Made by a program: the position numbers and the translations under genes
Notes under the pieces: generated by a model
The model's input: only the letters and a program-made list of their open reading frames with translations
Told to the model about the DNA's origin: nothing
The model's database searches: none
NCBI GenBank assembly: GCA_023459335.1
Contig: JAEWUO010000011.1
Coordinates: forward strand, 1-52,535
Direction of reading: 5' to 3'
Source: Bacillota bacterium
Lineage (GTDB): Bacteria > Bacillota > Clostridia > Christensenellales > CAG-138
Length of the DNA: 52,535 nucleotides
Shown: positions 23,096-31,844 of the stretch, in pieces
How positions within the stretch are numbered: the first letter of the stretch is position 1
How the letters are laid out: each line of letters opens with the position of its first letter

Positions 23096-25408
23096 ATGGG
23101 CAAATTGTTTCAAAACAAACGATTTCAGAATACCATGTTCTTTTTTGCTACGCTGACATCCGTCATCTATCTGCTCTGGCGCGCGATCTTTACGCTTCCG
23201 CTGAAAGAGGGTGTGATCGCCCTGATCTTCGGCGTCATGCTGCTGGTCAGCGAAATCACGTCTGCGCTCGGCACATACGAACTCTATTGGCGGAAGAACC
23301 GCTCGAACAAAATCGATCTGCAGCTGCCGGAGATTCCGGCAGGCTGGTATCCTGACGTTGACGTATTCGTAGCGACGCATAACGAACCAGCCGACCTTCT
23401 GTATAAAACGCTTAACGCGCTGACGCATATGGACTATCCGGACAAGAGCAAGGTGCATATCTATCTCGCGGACGACGGAAACCGCCCGGAGATGGGACGG
23501 CTCGCGGAACAGTTCTGCGTAGGGTATTTTCCGCTGGCGAACAACAAGCATGCCAAGAGCGGAAACCTGAACAACGCGCTGCGTCAGACAAAATCCCCGT
23601 TGGTCGCTACATTCGACGCGGACATGATCGCACGGCGCGAGTTTCTGATGCAGACGGCTCCGTATTTCTTCCTGCCGCGCATGCGCAGGCGGGAGGACGG
23701 CGAATGGGTGGTCCGCGAACCGAAGGACATCGACGAAAAATACAGGATCGGCTTTATCCAAACCCCTCAGAGCTTCTATAACCCGGACCTGTTTCAATTT
23801 AACCTCTATGCGGAACAGAACATCCCGAATGAGCAGGATTTCTTCTCGCGCGAGATCAACGTGATGCGCAACAGCACCAACGCCGTCGCGTACACGGGCA
23901 GTAACACGGTCATTTCCCGGCAGGCGCTGGAAGAGATCGGCGGCTTTCCGACGGATACGATTACGGAGGACTTCGAGACCGGCATCAAGATCCAGTCCAA
24001 AGGGTACACCACCTACTCCACGCTTGAACCGCTCGCGAGCGGCCTTGCGCCGACGAGCATCAAGAGCATGGTCACCCAGCGCGTTCGCTGGGCGCGCGGC
24101 GTCATCCAGTCCATCCGAAATACGCATTTATTGAGGAATAAAGGGCTGACTCTGAGCGCGCGAATCAGCTATTTGGTGTCCTACTCTTACTGGTGGTCGT
24201 TCGGCCGCAGACTGGTGTTTACCTTCGCGCCGATTATGTTCGCGCTGTTCGACCTGCAGGTGGTGAACACCACGTTCTGGCAGATCATGGCGATCTGGGG
24301 TCCGCAGTATATCTTCTACAGTCTTGCGGTGCGCAGCCTTTCCAGCGACACGCGAAACCAGCGCTGGAACCAGATCATCGACACGATCCTCGCGCCGTTT
24401 CTTGTGATTCCGGTGCTGCTGGAGACGCTGGGGATCAAGCAGCACAAGTTCAAGGTGACGGATAAGAGCACCAGCAAACCGCAGGATTCGAACCTCGTAT
24501 ACATCATCCCGCAGCTGGTCATGCTCGCCATGTCCGTCGCGGGCCTGATCCGTTACCTCGGCGGCAAATACGGAACGGCGCTCTTTTACAGCAGCTTCAT
24601 CGCGTTCTGGCTGATTTTAAACATCACAAACCTGCTATACGCGGTTTACTTCATGATGGGGCGCAAAGCTTACCGCGCGAGCGAGCGTTTCGTGGCGGAT
24701 ATCCCCGTTCGCCTGACCTACCATGGGAAACCCTTTTCCGCGGTGACGAAAAACATCTCCGAGGGCGGGTTCCTGTTCATGCTGGAGCATCCCGCATTTC
24801 TGCCGGACGACGAGACGCTGGATTTCACGCTCCGGAGCGACAGATACCGCGCGGACGTGAAAGGACGGATCGTCTACATCAACAGTTCCGGCAATCAATG
24901 GCTCTATCATGTGAAGCTGGAACCGGGCATGAGCGACGAAAACCACAGGGAATACCTCCAGCTGGTCTACGACCGCCAGCACTCGCTGCCGAAATCGATG
25001 AACGTCTGGGTGACCGCGTTCGACGATATCGTCAACAACGCAAGCATGCGGCTTGAAAAACAACATTCAGAAATGCGCGCCTTACCGCGCATTCAACTCG
25101 AACGGTTCGTGCGCTTTGAGGAGGGCGTCAGCGGCACGCTGGTGGACTTCAACTTTAAATTCATGCTTGTCCGCGGCCTCAGCGAACGCGCCGACCAGCT
25201 TACGCTGGTGCCTCGCGGCGGAATCCGCATTCTGCTGGAAAACACCAAAAAACCCATGACAACGCCGGGCGTCGCGCTGTATCGCGTGGCCAACTGGGAG
25301 GAGCTCGCCGCAAGCCGCGCGTTCCAGACCCTGCTGGAAGACTGGATCTTCGAGTATAATCAGGGCACAAAACGGCCGAGACGCGCGAAAAGGCAGCAAG
25401 TTGCGTGA
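23096..25408 (+). CDS. Cellulose-synthase-like glycosyltransferase with PilZ domain
   Basis: A 770-residue membrane glycosyltransferase of GT2 type. Two N-terminal membrane segments (about 10-60) precede the catalytic domain with ADDGN, TFDADM, ITEDFETG and QRVRWARG, the full D, DxD, TED, QxxRW set of processive synthases. Membrane segments lie around 355-430 and 475-550. A C-terminal PilZ domain follows (RKAYRASERF and NISEGGFLF, about 555-650), plus about 110 extra residues. PilZ binding of c-di-GMP should switch the enzyme on, as in BcsA. I chose ATG 23096 over 23081 because GGAGGG lies 7 bases upstream. The polymer made is unknown. Confidence 0.88.
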   Translation: MGKLFQNKRFQNTMFFFATLTSVIYLLWRAIFTLPLKEGVIALIFGVMLLVSEITSALGTYELYWRKNRSNKIDLQLPEIPAGWYPDVDVFVATHNEPADLLYKTLNALTHMDYPDKSKVHIYLADDGNRPEMGRLAEQFCVGYFPLANNKHAKSGNLNNALRQTKSPLVATFDADMIARREFLMQTAPYFFLPRMRRREDGEWVVREPKDIDEKYRIGFIQTPQSFYNPDLFQFNLYAEQNIPNEQDFFSREINVMRNSTNAVAYTGSNTVISRQALEEIGGFPTDTITEDFETGIKIQSKGYTTYSTLEPLASGLAPTSIKSMVTQRVRWARGVIQSIRNTHLLRNKGLTLSARISYLVSYSYWWSFGRRLVFTFAPIMFALFDLQVVNTTFWQIMAIWGPQYIFYSLAVRSLSSDTRNQRWNQIIDTILAPFLVIPVLLETLGIKQHKFKVTDKSTSKPQDSNLVYIIPQLVMLAMSVAGLIRYLGGKYGTALFYSSFIAFWLILNITNLLYAVYFMMGRKAYRASERFVADIPVRLTYHGKPFSAVTKNISEGGFLFMLEHPAFLPDDETLDFTLRSDRYRADVKGRIVYINSSGNQWLYHVKLEPGMSDENHREYLQLVYDRQHSLPKSMNVWVTAFDDIVNNASMRLEKQHSEMRALPRIQLERFVRFEEGVSGTLVDFNFKFMLVRGLSERADQLTLVPRGGIRILLENTKKPMTTPGVALYRVANWEELAASRAFQTLLEDWIFEYNQGTKRPRRAKRQQVA

Positions 25409-25495
25409 TTTGACGCGCATCTTGCCGTAAACGCCGAACACGAGGACAATTCCTGCGCCGGCGCGCGGGCGTTATAAAAAGGAGCGTAGGACCGC

Positions 25496-27358
25496 ATGGA
25501 GATGGTTTATACCGTTTTACGGCTGATCGCGTTTCTTCTTTCCTCGCTGGGATATGTCGCAGCCGCGCGTGCGTTCTGGAAAATTCCTGCGCGCGCCAGC
25601 TATATCTTCGTATTCTCCGGCCAGGCCCTGCTCGTTTATTTCGCGGGGCTGGCCGGAGCATTGCTTTACGCGGCGTATACGCTGTTCGCGCTGGGATTCG
25701 TCTTGCTGATTCTGGTGGCGATTCGGAAAAAACTCAAACTTGCGTTCAACATCTCATCGCTCAGCGCGCTCAACATCGCGTTTGTCGTCATGTTCGGCCT
25801 GATCACGACGTCGCTGATCAATACGCGCTTCGTCCATTACGATAACTTTTCCCATTGGGCGGTGGTGGTGAAGTATATGCTCACTACCGACCGTATTCCG
25901 GACGCGGCCAGCGCGATCATCGATTTCAAGAGCTATCCGCTCGGCAGTTCTTCGTTCCTGTATTATGTCGGACGGATCGTCGGAAACGGCGAGGGCGTGA
26001 TGCTCACGGGGCAGGCGATGCTGCTGTTTTCGAGCTTCTCTGCGCTGTTCGGCGCAATCCGGGACCAGAAGCGGTTCCTGCTCGCGGCGATGCTGGGCTT
26101 CGGCTGCTCCATCATGGCGTATTTCAACATCAGCATCCGCATCAACAACCTGCTCGTGGATTTTCTGCTGCCTTCCCTTGCCCTCGCCGCGGTCGGGGTC
26201 ATGCTCTCCGAGCGGGATAATTTCCTGCGTGCCTGTTTCGCGAGCCTGCCGGTGCTGGGCCTGCTCGTCATCGTGAAAAACACGGGCATCTTCTTCGCGC
26301 TGCTCGCATATGCGTTCCTGCTTTACCGCTCGGTGATGGCGCAGCGCGCGGATGCGAAACTGCGCCCCTATTTCTGGGCCGCGCTGGCCGCGATCGCTCT
26401 TTCGCTCGTGCCGCTCATTCTCTGGAACGTGCATACTTCTCTCGCCTTTCCGGCGAATTCATCCAAGTTCAGCTACGATTTTCAGACGCTTTCGTCTTTC
26501 TCGATCGACAAAACGCCGGAACAGATCCGCACGATTTTGCAGCTGTTTATCAAAACCGTCTCCGATGTAAAGCAGTTGACCACTCTCGGATTTCTGCTCT
26601 TTAACGGCGTCTCGCTCGCGGCGTATCTCATCGCGAGGTTCGTGTTTCATAAACATTGGAGGCTTCTTAAAACGCTGCTGATTCTGGATCTCGCCGTCGT
26701 GCTCTATTACTGCGGCATCCTCGGCATGTACATCCTCTCCATGCCTCCGGACGAGGCGCTTCGCCTCGCGGGGTTCGAACGGTACGCGTCGAGCATGATC
26801 CTGTTTCTGCTCGGCGCGCTCTCCATCCGGCTGACGATGGATATGGAGAACTCGTTTTACCGCCAGCAGGGCGAGCATCGGGACTACCGCGCGTTTTACA
26901 GCCTGACGACAAAAAGCATCTATCAAATTGCGACCGTGGCGTTCACGCTCGCCGCGTCGCTGATTCTGCTCTCCGAACTCAACGGTATGAACAGCATCAA
27001 GCAGGCGTATTCCGGCACGCTCCCCGCGAAAGTGGAAGCCATGGCGGGGGACAACTGGCACGCACCGGACAACGACACGCGCTATCTCTTTTACGCCACG
27101 GACGACGGCCAGCAGGTGTCAAGCTATTATCTGCCGTATGTCGCGCGGTATTTCCTCTTTGCTTCGCAGGCGGACGCTGTCAGCGAGTTCACCGACGAGG
27201 CGTTTCCGGGGCAGATCCAAACCTACGACAAGTTCGTAATCCTAGAGAGCACGCCCGCCATCCGCGCCTACATGCAGGCGCACGCGAACCTTCCGGGAGA
27301 TCCGGGCGTCTACGACGTGCGTTCGACGTTTCCCGAGACCATGATTCCGGCGCAGTAA
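25496..27358 (+). CDS. Polytopic membrane protein, possible GT-C-type glycosyltransferase
   Basis: A 620-residue protein with roughly 12 hydrophobic segments spread over residues 1-490, followed by a C-terminal extramembrane part (about 500-620). An early loop has HYDNFSHWAVVVKYM, an acidic loop reminiscent of the Asp-containing first loop of GT-C enzymes; DFKSYPLGSSSFLYY follows. I do not recognise a named family. It lies 87 bases after the PilZ glycosyltransferase on the same strand with no terminator between, so a role in making, modifying or exporting the same polysaccharide is likely but inferred. The ATG at 25496 follows GGAG; another ATG two codons on is equally possible. Confidence 0.6.
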   Translation: MEMVYTVLRLIAFLLSSLGYVAAARAFWKIPARASYIFVFSGQALLVYFAGLAGALLYAAYTLFALGFVLLILVAIRKKLKLAFNISSLSALNIAFVVMFGLITTSLINTRFVHYDNFSHWAVVVKYMLTTDRIPDAASAIIDFKSYPLGSSSFLYYVGRIVGNGEGVMLTGQAMLLFSSFSALFGAIRDQKRFLLAAMLGFGCSIMAYFNISIRINNLLVDFLLPSLALAAVGVMLSERDNFLRACFASLPVLGLLVIVKNTGIFFALLAYAFLLYRSVMAQRADAKLRPYFWAALAAIALSLVPLILWNVHTSLAFPANSSKFSYDFQTLSSFSIDKTPEQIRTILQLFIKTVSDVKQLTTLGFLLFNGVSLAAYLIARFVFHKHWRLLKTLLILDLAVVLYYCGILGMYILSMPPDEALRLAGFERYASSMILFLLGALSIRLTMDMENSFYRQQGEHRDYRAFYSLTTKSIYQIATVAFTLAASLILLSELNGMNSIKQAYSGTLPAKVEAMAGDNWHAPDNDTRYLFYATDDGQQVSSYYLPYVARYFLFASQADAVSEFTDEAFPGQIQTYDKFVILESTPAIRAYMQAHANLPGDPGVYDVRSTFPETMIPAQ

Positions 27359-27416
27359 ACGCGATCCGGCAAATCCTGATTGATTTGATATATGATATAT
27401 TTTTCTTACGAAACAC

Positions 27417-27445
27417 TTGCATTTTGCCTGCAAACATGATAAATT
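27417..27445 (+). promoter_or_regulatory. Promoter of the aro operon leader
   Basis: TTGCAT (27417-27422) and TAAATT (27440-27445) with a 17-base spacer, about 40 bases before the leader peptide start codon. Confidence 0.6.
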
Positions 27446-27486
27446 GTCTGCAATCGCGAAAGCGAAACCGCAAAGGAACCAAAACC

Positions 27487-27591
27487 ATGACCCGTACCGC
27501 GCGCACAGCCGAATACCGCTACTTTTACTTTACCGGCTTTTATTTCGGTAAGGTCTCGTTCGGTTTGGCTGAAAACGAAGGGTCGCGCTGA
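27487..27591 (+). CDS. Tyr/Phe-rich leader peptide of the aro operon
   Basis: A 34-codon open frame with AAAGGA nine bases before its ATG. Residues 10-20 read YRYFYFTGFYF, and the whole peptide has four Tyr and five Phe residues. Tyrosine and phenylalanine are the end products of the operon behind it, as expected for a ribosome-stalling attenuator peptide. The last part (residues 26-34) contains no aromatic residue and overlaps the RNA segment that pairs with the terminator. It is too short for ordinary gene calls, and I know of no named homologue. Confidence 0.85.
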   Translation: MTRTARTAEYRYFYFTGFYFGKVSFGLAENEGSR

Positions 27592-27647
27592 CAGGGTCAT
27601 AGAAGGATCGAAACGCAACCGCAGCCAAACAGGCTGCGGTTTTTTTA
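27506..27647 (+). promoter_or_regulatory. Attenuator with three alternative RNA pairings
   Basis: Segment 1 (27506-27518, CAGCCGAATACCG) can pair with segment 2 (27561-27571, CGGTTTGGCTG) through 11 pairs with a two-base bulge. Segment 2 (27563-27571) can instead pair perfectly over nine bases with segment 3 (27622-27630, CAGCCAAAC). Segment 3 is also the 5' arm of the terminator (27618-27626 with 27632-27640, then seven T residues). The Tyr/Phe codons 27514-27546 overlap and follow segment 1, so a ribosome stalled there would free segment 2 to form the antiterminator. A ribosome at the stop codon (27589-27591) would leave the terminator free to form. Confidence 0.88.
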
Positions 27648-27666
27648 CAGCCGGAGGGAGAAAACC

Positions 27667-28680
27667 ATGATTGTTATCTTAAAGCCAAACCCGAATCCCG
27701 ATCAGCTCGAGAGCCTGAAGAGCTGGCTTCTGGGCAAGGGAATCCAGATCCACATGAGCATCGGAACGAGCCACGTGATCCTGGGACTCGTCGGTGACAC
27801 GTCCGCGCTGGATATCGACCTCATCAGCGCGCTGGATATCGTCGAGGATGTCAAGCGCGTGCAGGAGCCGTATAAAAATGCGAACCGTAAATTCCACCCG
27901 GAAGACACCGTCATTCCGGTGGGGAATACGCAGATCGGCGGCGGTTCACTGACCATCATGGCGGGTCCCTGTTCGGTGGAGTCGGAGGAGCAGATCATCG
28001 CTGTGGCAAAGGCGGTCAAGGCCAGCGGAGCCACCATGCTGCGCGGCGGCGCGTTCAAACCGCGCACCTCGCCGTATTCGTTTCAGGGCATGGGCGCGGA
28101 GGGGCTGGAGCTGCTCAAACGCGCGCGCGCGGAGACGGGGCTTCCCATCGTGAGCGAGATCATGGACACCTCTCAGCTGCCGCTCTTCGACGACGTGGAC
28201 GTCATCCAGGTCGGCGCGCGCAATATGCAGAACTTTAACCTGCTCAAGCTCCTGGGCTCCCAGCCGAAACCCGTCATGATCAAGCGCGGGCTTTCCTCGA
28301 CCTATGAGGAATGGCTCATGAGCGCGGAATACGTCATGGCAAACGGCAACGAACAGGTGATCCTATGCGAGCGCGGCATCCGCACGTTCGAGACCTACAC
28401 GCGAAACACGCTCGATCTCTCCGCCATTCCGGTGCTGCGGCACTTAACGCACCTGCCGGTGATCGTCGATCCCAGCCACGCGACGGGGAAATACGCGCTG
28501 GTTGCGCCGCTTGCGATGGGTGCGGTCGCGGCAGGCTGTGACGGGCTGCTGATCGAAGTGCACAACGACCCCGCGCACGCGCTCTCCGACGGGCCGCAGA
28601 GCCTAAATCCGGAGGCATTCGACAAGCTCAATAAAAAACTTCTTGCGCTCCACTTGTTTTTACAGGAAAGGGAGGCATAA
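27667..28680 (+). CDS. aroF: 3-deoxy-7-phosphoheptulonate (DAHP) synthase
   Basis: Condenses phosphoenolpyruvate and erythrose-4-phosphate, the first step of the shikimate pathway. The 337 residues have an N-terminal ferredoxin-like regulatory domain (about 1-70), as in Thermotoga-type enzymes inhibited by Tyr/Phe. The catalytic barrel has MAGPCSVES, LRGGAFKPRTSPYSFQG, IQVGARNMQN, MIKRGLSST, and the metal-binding DPSHATG. It is the first gene behind the attenuator. The symbol follows common usage for this type. Confidence 0.93.
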   Translation: MIVILKPNPNPDQLESLKSWLLGKGIQIHMSIGTSHVILGLVGDTSALDIDLISALDIVEDVKRVQEPYKNANRKFHPEDTVIPVGNTQIGGGSLTIMAGPCSVESEEQIIAVAKAVKASGATMLRGGAFKPRTSPYSFQGMGAEGLELLKRARAETGLPIVSEIMDTSQLPLFDDVDVIQVGARNMQNFNLLKLLGSQPKPVMIKRGLSSTYEEWLMSAEYVMANGNEQVILCERGIRTFETYTRNTLDLSAIPVLRHLTHLPVIVDPSHATGKYALVAPLAMGAVAAGCDGLLIEVHNDPAHALSDGPQSLNPEAFDKLNKKLLALHLFLQEREA

Positions 28681-28683
28681 CGC

Positions 28684-29520
28684 ATGAACGTCGGCATCGT
28701 CGGCCTCGGCCTCATCGGCGGCTCGATGGCAAAGAGCATCAAGGCGCGCACGGCGCATACGGTCTGGGGCGTCGACCTGGACGCGGAGACCATGACGCTC
28801 GCGCGGCTCAGCGGGGCGATCGACGGTTTGCTGAATGACGAAGCGCTGGCAAAAAGCGATCTCGTGCTCGTCGCCATCCGGCCCGCCGCCGCGGTGGAGT
28901 GGGTAAAGCGTAACGCGGAAAAGATCGCAAAAACGGCAATTCTCGTCGATCTCTGCGGGGTCAAGCGCGGCGTCTGCGCGGCGATCGCACCGGTTGCGAG
29001 GGAGTACGGTTTCGCCTATATCGGCGGACATCCCATGGCGGGGCGCGAGCGCGGCGGGTTTGTCAACTCTGGCGTGGATCTTTTCACAGGCGCTTCGATG
29101 ATTCTGACTCCGGACGCGAACACCGACATGCGTATGCTTGAAACGCTCAAATCGTTCTTTACGGACGCGGGCTTCGCGGGGCTGACATTCTCCACGCCGG
29201 ACGAGCACGACCGCATCGTCGCCTATACGTCGCAGCTCGCGCATATCGTGTCCAGCGCGTATGTCAAGTCGCCGGAGGCGCAGCGGCGGCGCGGATTCTC
29301 CGCGGGCAGCTTTAAGGATATGACGCGCGTGGCGCACCTCGACGAGGCAATGTGGACGGAACTCTTTTTAGACGATTCCGACTATCTGACCGAACAGCTT
29401 GAACTATTCATCCGGCATCTGAACGAATACCGCGACGCGCTGGAAGAGAAAGATGCGGCGCGGTTGCAGGCGCTCTTGAAAGACGGGCGCGAAAAGAAAG
29501 CTACGGCGGGAGGGAACTAG
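28684..29520 (+). CDS. tyrA: Prephenate dehydrogenase
   Basis: A 278-residue NAD(P)-dependent oxidative decarboxylase making 4-hydroxyphenylpyruvate for tyrosine. The Rossmann motif VGIVGLGLIGGSMAKSI opens the protein, followed by GGHPMAGRERGGF (about residue 115) and the helical dimerisation domain with the catalytic His region LAHIVSSAY. No fused chorismate mutase or ACT domain is present, so feedback control may rest on DAHP synthase and the attenuator. It starts 3 bases after aroF. Confidence 0.92.
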   Translation: MNVGIVGLGLIGGSMAKSIKARTAHTVWGVDLDAETMTLARLSGAIDGLLNDEALAKSDLVLVAIRPAAAVEWVKRNAEKIAKTAILVDLCGVKRGVCAAIAPVAREYGFAYIGGHPMAGRERGGFVNSGVDLFTGASMILTPDANTDMRMLETLKSFFTDAGFAGLTFSTPDEHDRIVAYTSQLAHIVSSAYVKSPEAQRRRGFSAGSFKDMTRVAHLDEAMWTELFLDDSDYLTEQLELFIRHLNEYRDALEEKDAARLQALLKDGREKKATAGGN

Positions 29521-29523
29521 CCT

Positions 29524-30594
29524 ATGGATCGACGCGTGATTCCCGTGCGCGTGCGGGACGGGTACGACGTCGTCATCGGAAGCGGCCTGCTCGCGGAAAG
29601 CGGGGAACGAATCCGCGCCGCGGCGGGAGAGTGCCGTCTCGCGGTCGTGACCGACAGCAACGTTGAAAAGCTCTGTCTGAAACCGCTGCAGAACAACCTC
29701 TTGACAGCGGGATACGACGTTTGCTCGTTTGTTTTTCCCGCGGGCGAGCAGAGCAAGCGGATGGATACGCTTGCCGGAATACTGGAATTTTTCGCTTCGG
29801 AGCGGCTGACTCGAAAGGACTGCGTCGTCGCGCTCGGCGGTGGGGTAACCGGAGATATCGCGGGATTCGCGGCGGGATGCTATCTGCGCGGCGTCCGGTA
29901 TATCCAGATGCCGACCACTTTGCTCGCGGCGGTGGATTCCTCCGTCGGCGGCAAGACGGCGGTCGATCTCGCGGCGGGGAAGAACCTCGCGGGGCTGTTC
30001 CATCAGCCTTCGCTCGTGCTTTGCGATATTGACTGTTTCGATACGCTCCTGCCGGAGGATTTCGCAAACGGCTCGGCGGAGGCGATCAAAACCGGCATCC
30101 TGAGCGACGAGGCGCTCTTTACCCTGTTTGAGAGCGGCGAAGCGAAGCGCCATATCGCAGAGATCGTTTCACGCTGCGTCGCGTTTAAGGCCGGGGTGGT
30201 AGAGCGGGACGAGAAGGAATCCGGCTTGCGGAAAACGCTGAATCTTGGGCATACGGCCGGCCACGCGATCGAGCTTTGCAGCGGGTATACGGTCCCGCAC
30301 GGATTCGCCGTCGCAATCGGCCTCGCGGTGATCGCACGTGCGTCGGAGAAGCTGGGCTGGGCGGCGGAACCGATCGCCGGGCGCATCGAATCCGCGCTCG
30401 TGAAAAACGGCCTGCCGATCACAACAGAGGCTGCGCCGGAAGCGCTGGCAAACGCCGCGCTCACGGACAAGAAACGCGCGGGAGGCGGCATTACGCTGGT
30501 CGTGCCGCGCAGGATCGGCGAATGCGTTTTATCGGAGCTGCCGGTTGAAGAGCTGGTAAACGTATTTCGCGCCGGATTGGAGGCTAATGTATGA
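29524..30594 (+). CDS. aroB: 3-dehydroquinate synthase
   Basis: A 356-residue NAD- and metal-dependent enzyme converting DAHP to 3-dehydroquinate. Motifs: FPAGEQSKRMDTL, ALGGGVTGDIAGFAAG, the MPTTLLAAVDSSVGGKTAVDL substrate loop (around residue 135), and the metal ligands in LNLGHTAGHAIE and VPHGFAVAIG. It overlaps aroA by ATGA and starts 3 bases after tyrA. Confidence 0.95.
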   Translation: MDRRVIPVRVRDGYDVVIGSGLLAESGERIRAAAGECRLAVVTDSNVEKLCLKPLQNNLLTAGYDVCSFVFPAGEQSKRMDTLAGILEFFASERLTRKDCVVALGGGVTGDIAGFAAGCYLRGVRYIQMPTTLLAAVDSSVGGKTAVDLAAGKNLAGLFHQPSLVLCDIDCFDTLLPEDFANGSAEAIKTGILSDEALFTLFESGEAKRHIAEIVSRCVAFKAGVVERDEKESGLRKTLNLGHTAGHAIELCSGYTVPHGFAVAIGLAVIARASEKLGWAAEPIAGRIESALVKNGLPITTEAAPEALANAALTDKKRAGGGITLVVPRRIGECVLSELPVEELVNVFRAGLEANV

Positions 30595-31844
30595 ATCTAA
30601 CGATCAAACCGGCGAAACTCTGCGGCGCGATTGCGGCGATTCCTTCCAAGTCCGACGCGCACCGGCTTTTAATCCTCGCGGCGCTGAGCGGAGGCGAAAC
30701 GCGCCTCATCATGCCGCAGCGTTCGGAGGACATCGACGCGACGATCCGCTGCCTGCGCGCGCTCGGCGCAACGATCGAACTCGTGCCGGACGGCGTACGG
30801 GTGCGCGGGATCACGAAACCCGCGGAAGACCCGCTGCTGGACTGCGGGGAGAGCGGTTCCACATTCCGCTTTCTGCTGCCTGTTGCGGCGGCGCTGTGCG
30901 AACGTGTGCGCTTTACCGGCACAGGCCGCCTGCCGGAGCGGCCGGTCGGCGAACTCATACAGGCGATGCGGGAGCACGGCGTTTCGTTTTCCTCCGATCG
31001 TCTTCCGTTTTCCATGGAAGGGCGGCTCGAGGGAGGAGATTTTACGCTGCCGGGAGACGTCAGTTCGCAGTATCTGACGGGACTGCTGCTCGCGCTGCCG
31101 ATGCTGCGGGAACCTGGGGCTATTACGCTGACCACACGGCTGGAATCCGCCGCGTACGTCGATATCACGATGTATGCGCTCCGCCGGTTCGGCGTGGAGA
31201 TCGCGCCGAAAGGCGGAACCTATCGGCTTAAGGAGAAGCGGCGGCCGAAGTCGCCGGGCGAGCTGCGTGTGGAAGGGGACTGGTCGAACGCGGCGTTCTT
31301 CCTTGCGGCGGGCGCGCTCGGCGCTCCCGTGTGCGTGCGGGGGCTCAATCCCGATTCGCCGCAGGGGGATAAGGCAATTTTGCGTTACCTCGCCGAATTC
31401 GGCGCGAAGGTCACGCCCTCGGCGGACGCGATCTGGGTCTCACCCGCGCCGCTGAGGGGCTGCGAGATCGACGTTTCCGAAACGCCCGATCTGCTGCCGG
31501 CGCTCGCTGTATTGGGCGTGTGCGCGAGCGGTGAGACCAGACTTGTTAACGCCTCCCGCCTGCGGCTGAAAGAGAGCGACCGGCTTTCTTCCGTCGCCGC
31601 GATGCTGCGCACGCTCGGCGGCGAAGTGACGGAACAGGCGGACGCGCTCATCATCCGAGGAGGAGAACTGACAGGCGGCGAAGTCGACTGCTGCCGCGAC
31701 CACCGCGTCGCCATGGCTGCGGCCGCGGCGTCCGTCCGCTGCAGGGTAGAGTTACGCGTTCTGGGCGCGGATGCGGCGAACAAATCGTATCCCGCGTTCT
31801 TTACCGATTTTAACCGGCTGGGAGGGCACGCGCATGTCGTCTGA
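30591..31844 (+). CDS. aroA: EPSP synthase
   Basis: 3-phosphoshikimate 1-carboxyvinyltransferase, 417 residues. Substrate-binding motifs are AIPSKSDAHRLLILAAL near the N-terminus, DCGESGSTFRFLLP (about residue 85), GDVSSQYLTGLLLALP, and RLKESDRLSSVAAML with CCRDHRVAMAAAAA near the C-terminus. The last 11 bases overlap aroC. Confidence 0.96.
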   Translation: MNLTIKPAKLCGAIAAIPSKSDAHRLLILAALSGGETRLIMPQRSEDIDATIRCLRALGATIELVPDGVRVRGITKPAEDPLLDCGESGSTFRFLLPVAAALCERVRFTGTGRLPERPVGELIQAMREHGVSFSSDRLPFSMEGRLEGGDFTLPGDVSSQYLTGLLLALPMLREPGAITLTTRLESAAYVDITMYALRRFGVEIAPKGGTYRLKEKRRPKSPGELRVEGDWSNAAFFLAAGALGAPVCVRGLNPDSPQGDKAILRYLAEFGAKVTPSADAIWVSPAPLRGCEIDVSETPDLLPALAVLGVCASGETRLVNASRLRLKESDRLSSVAAMLRTLGGEVTEQADALIIRGGELTGGEVDCCRDHRVAMAAAAASVRCRVELRVLGADAANKSYPAFFTDFNRLGGHAHVV

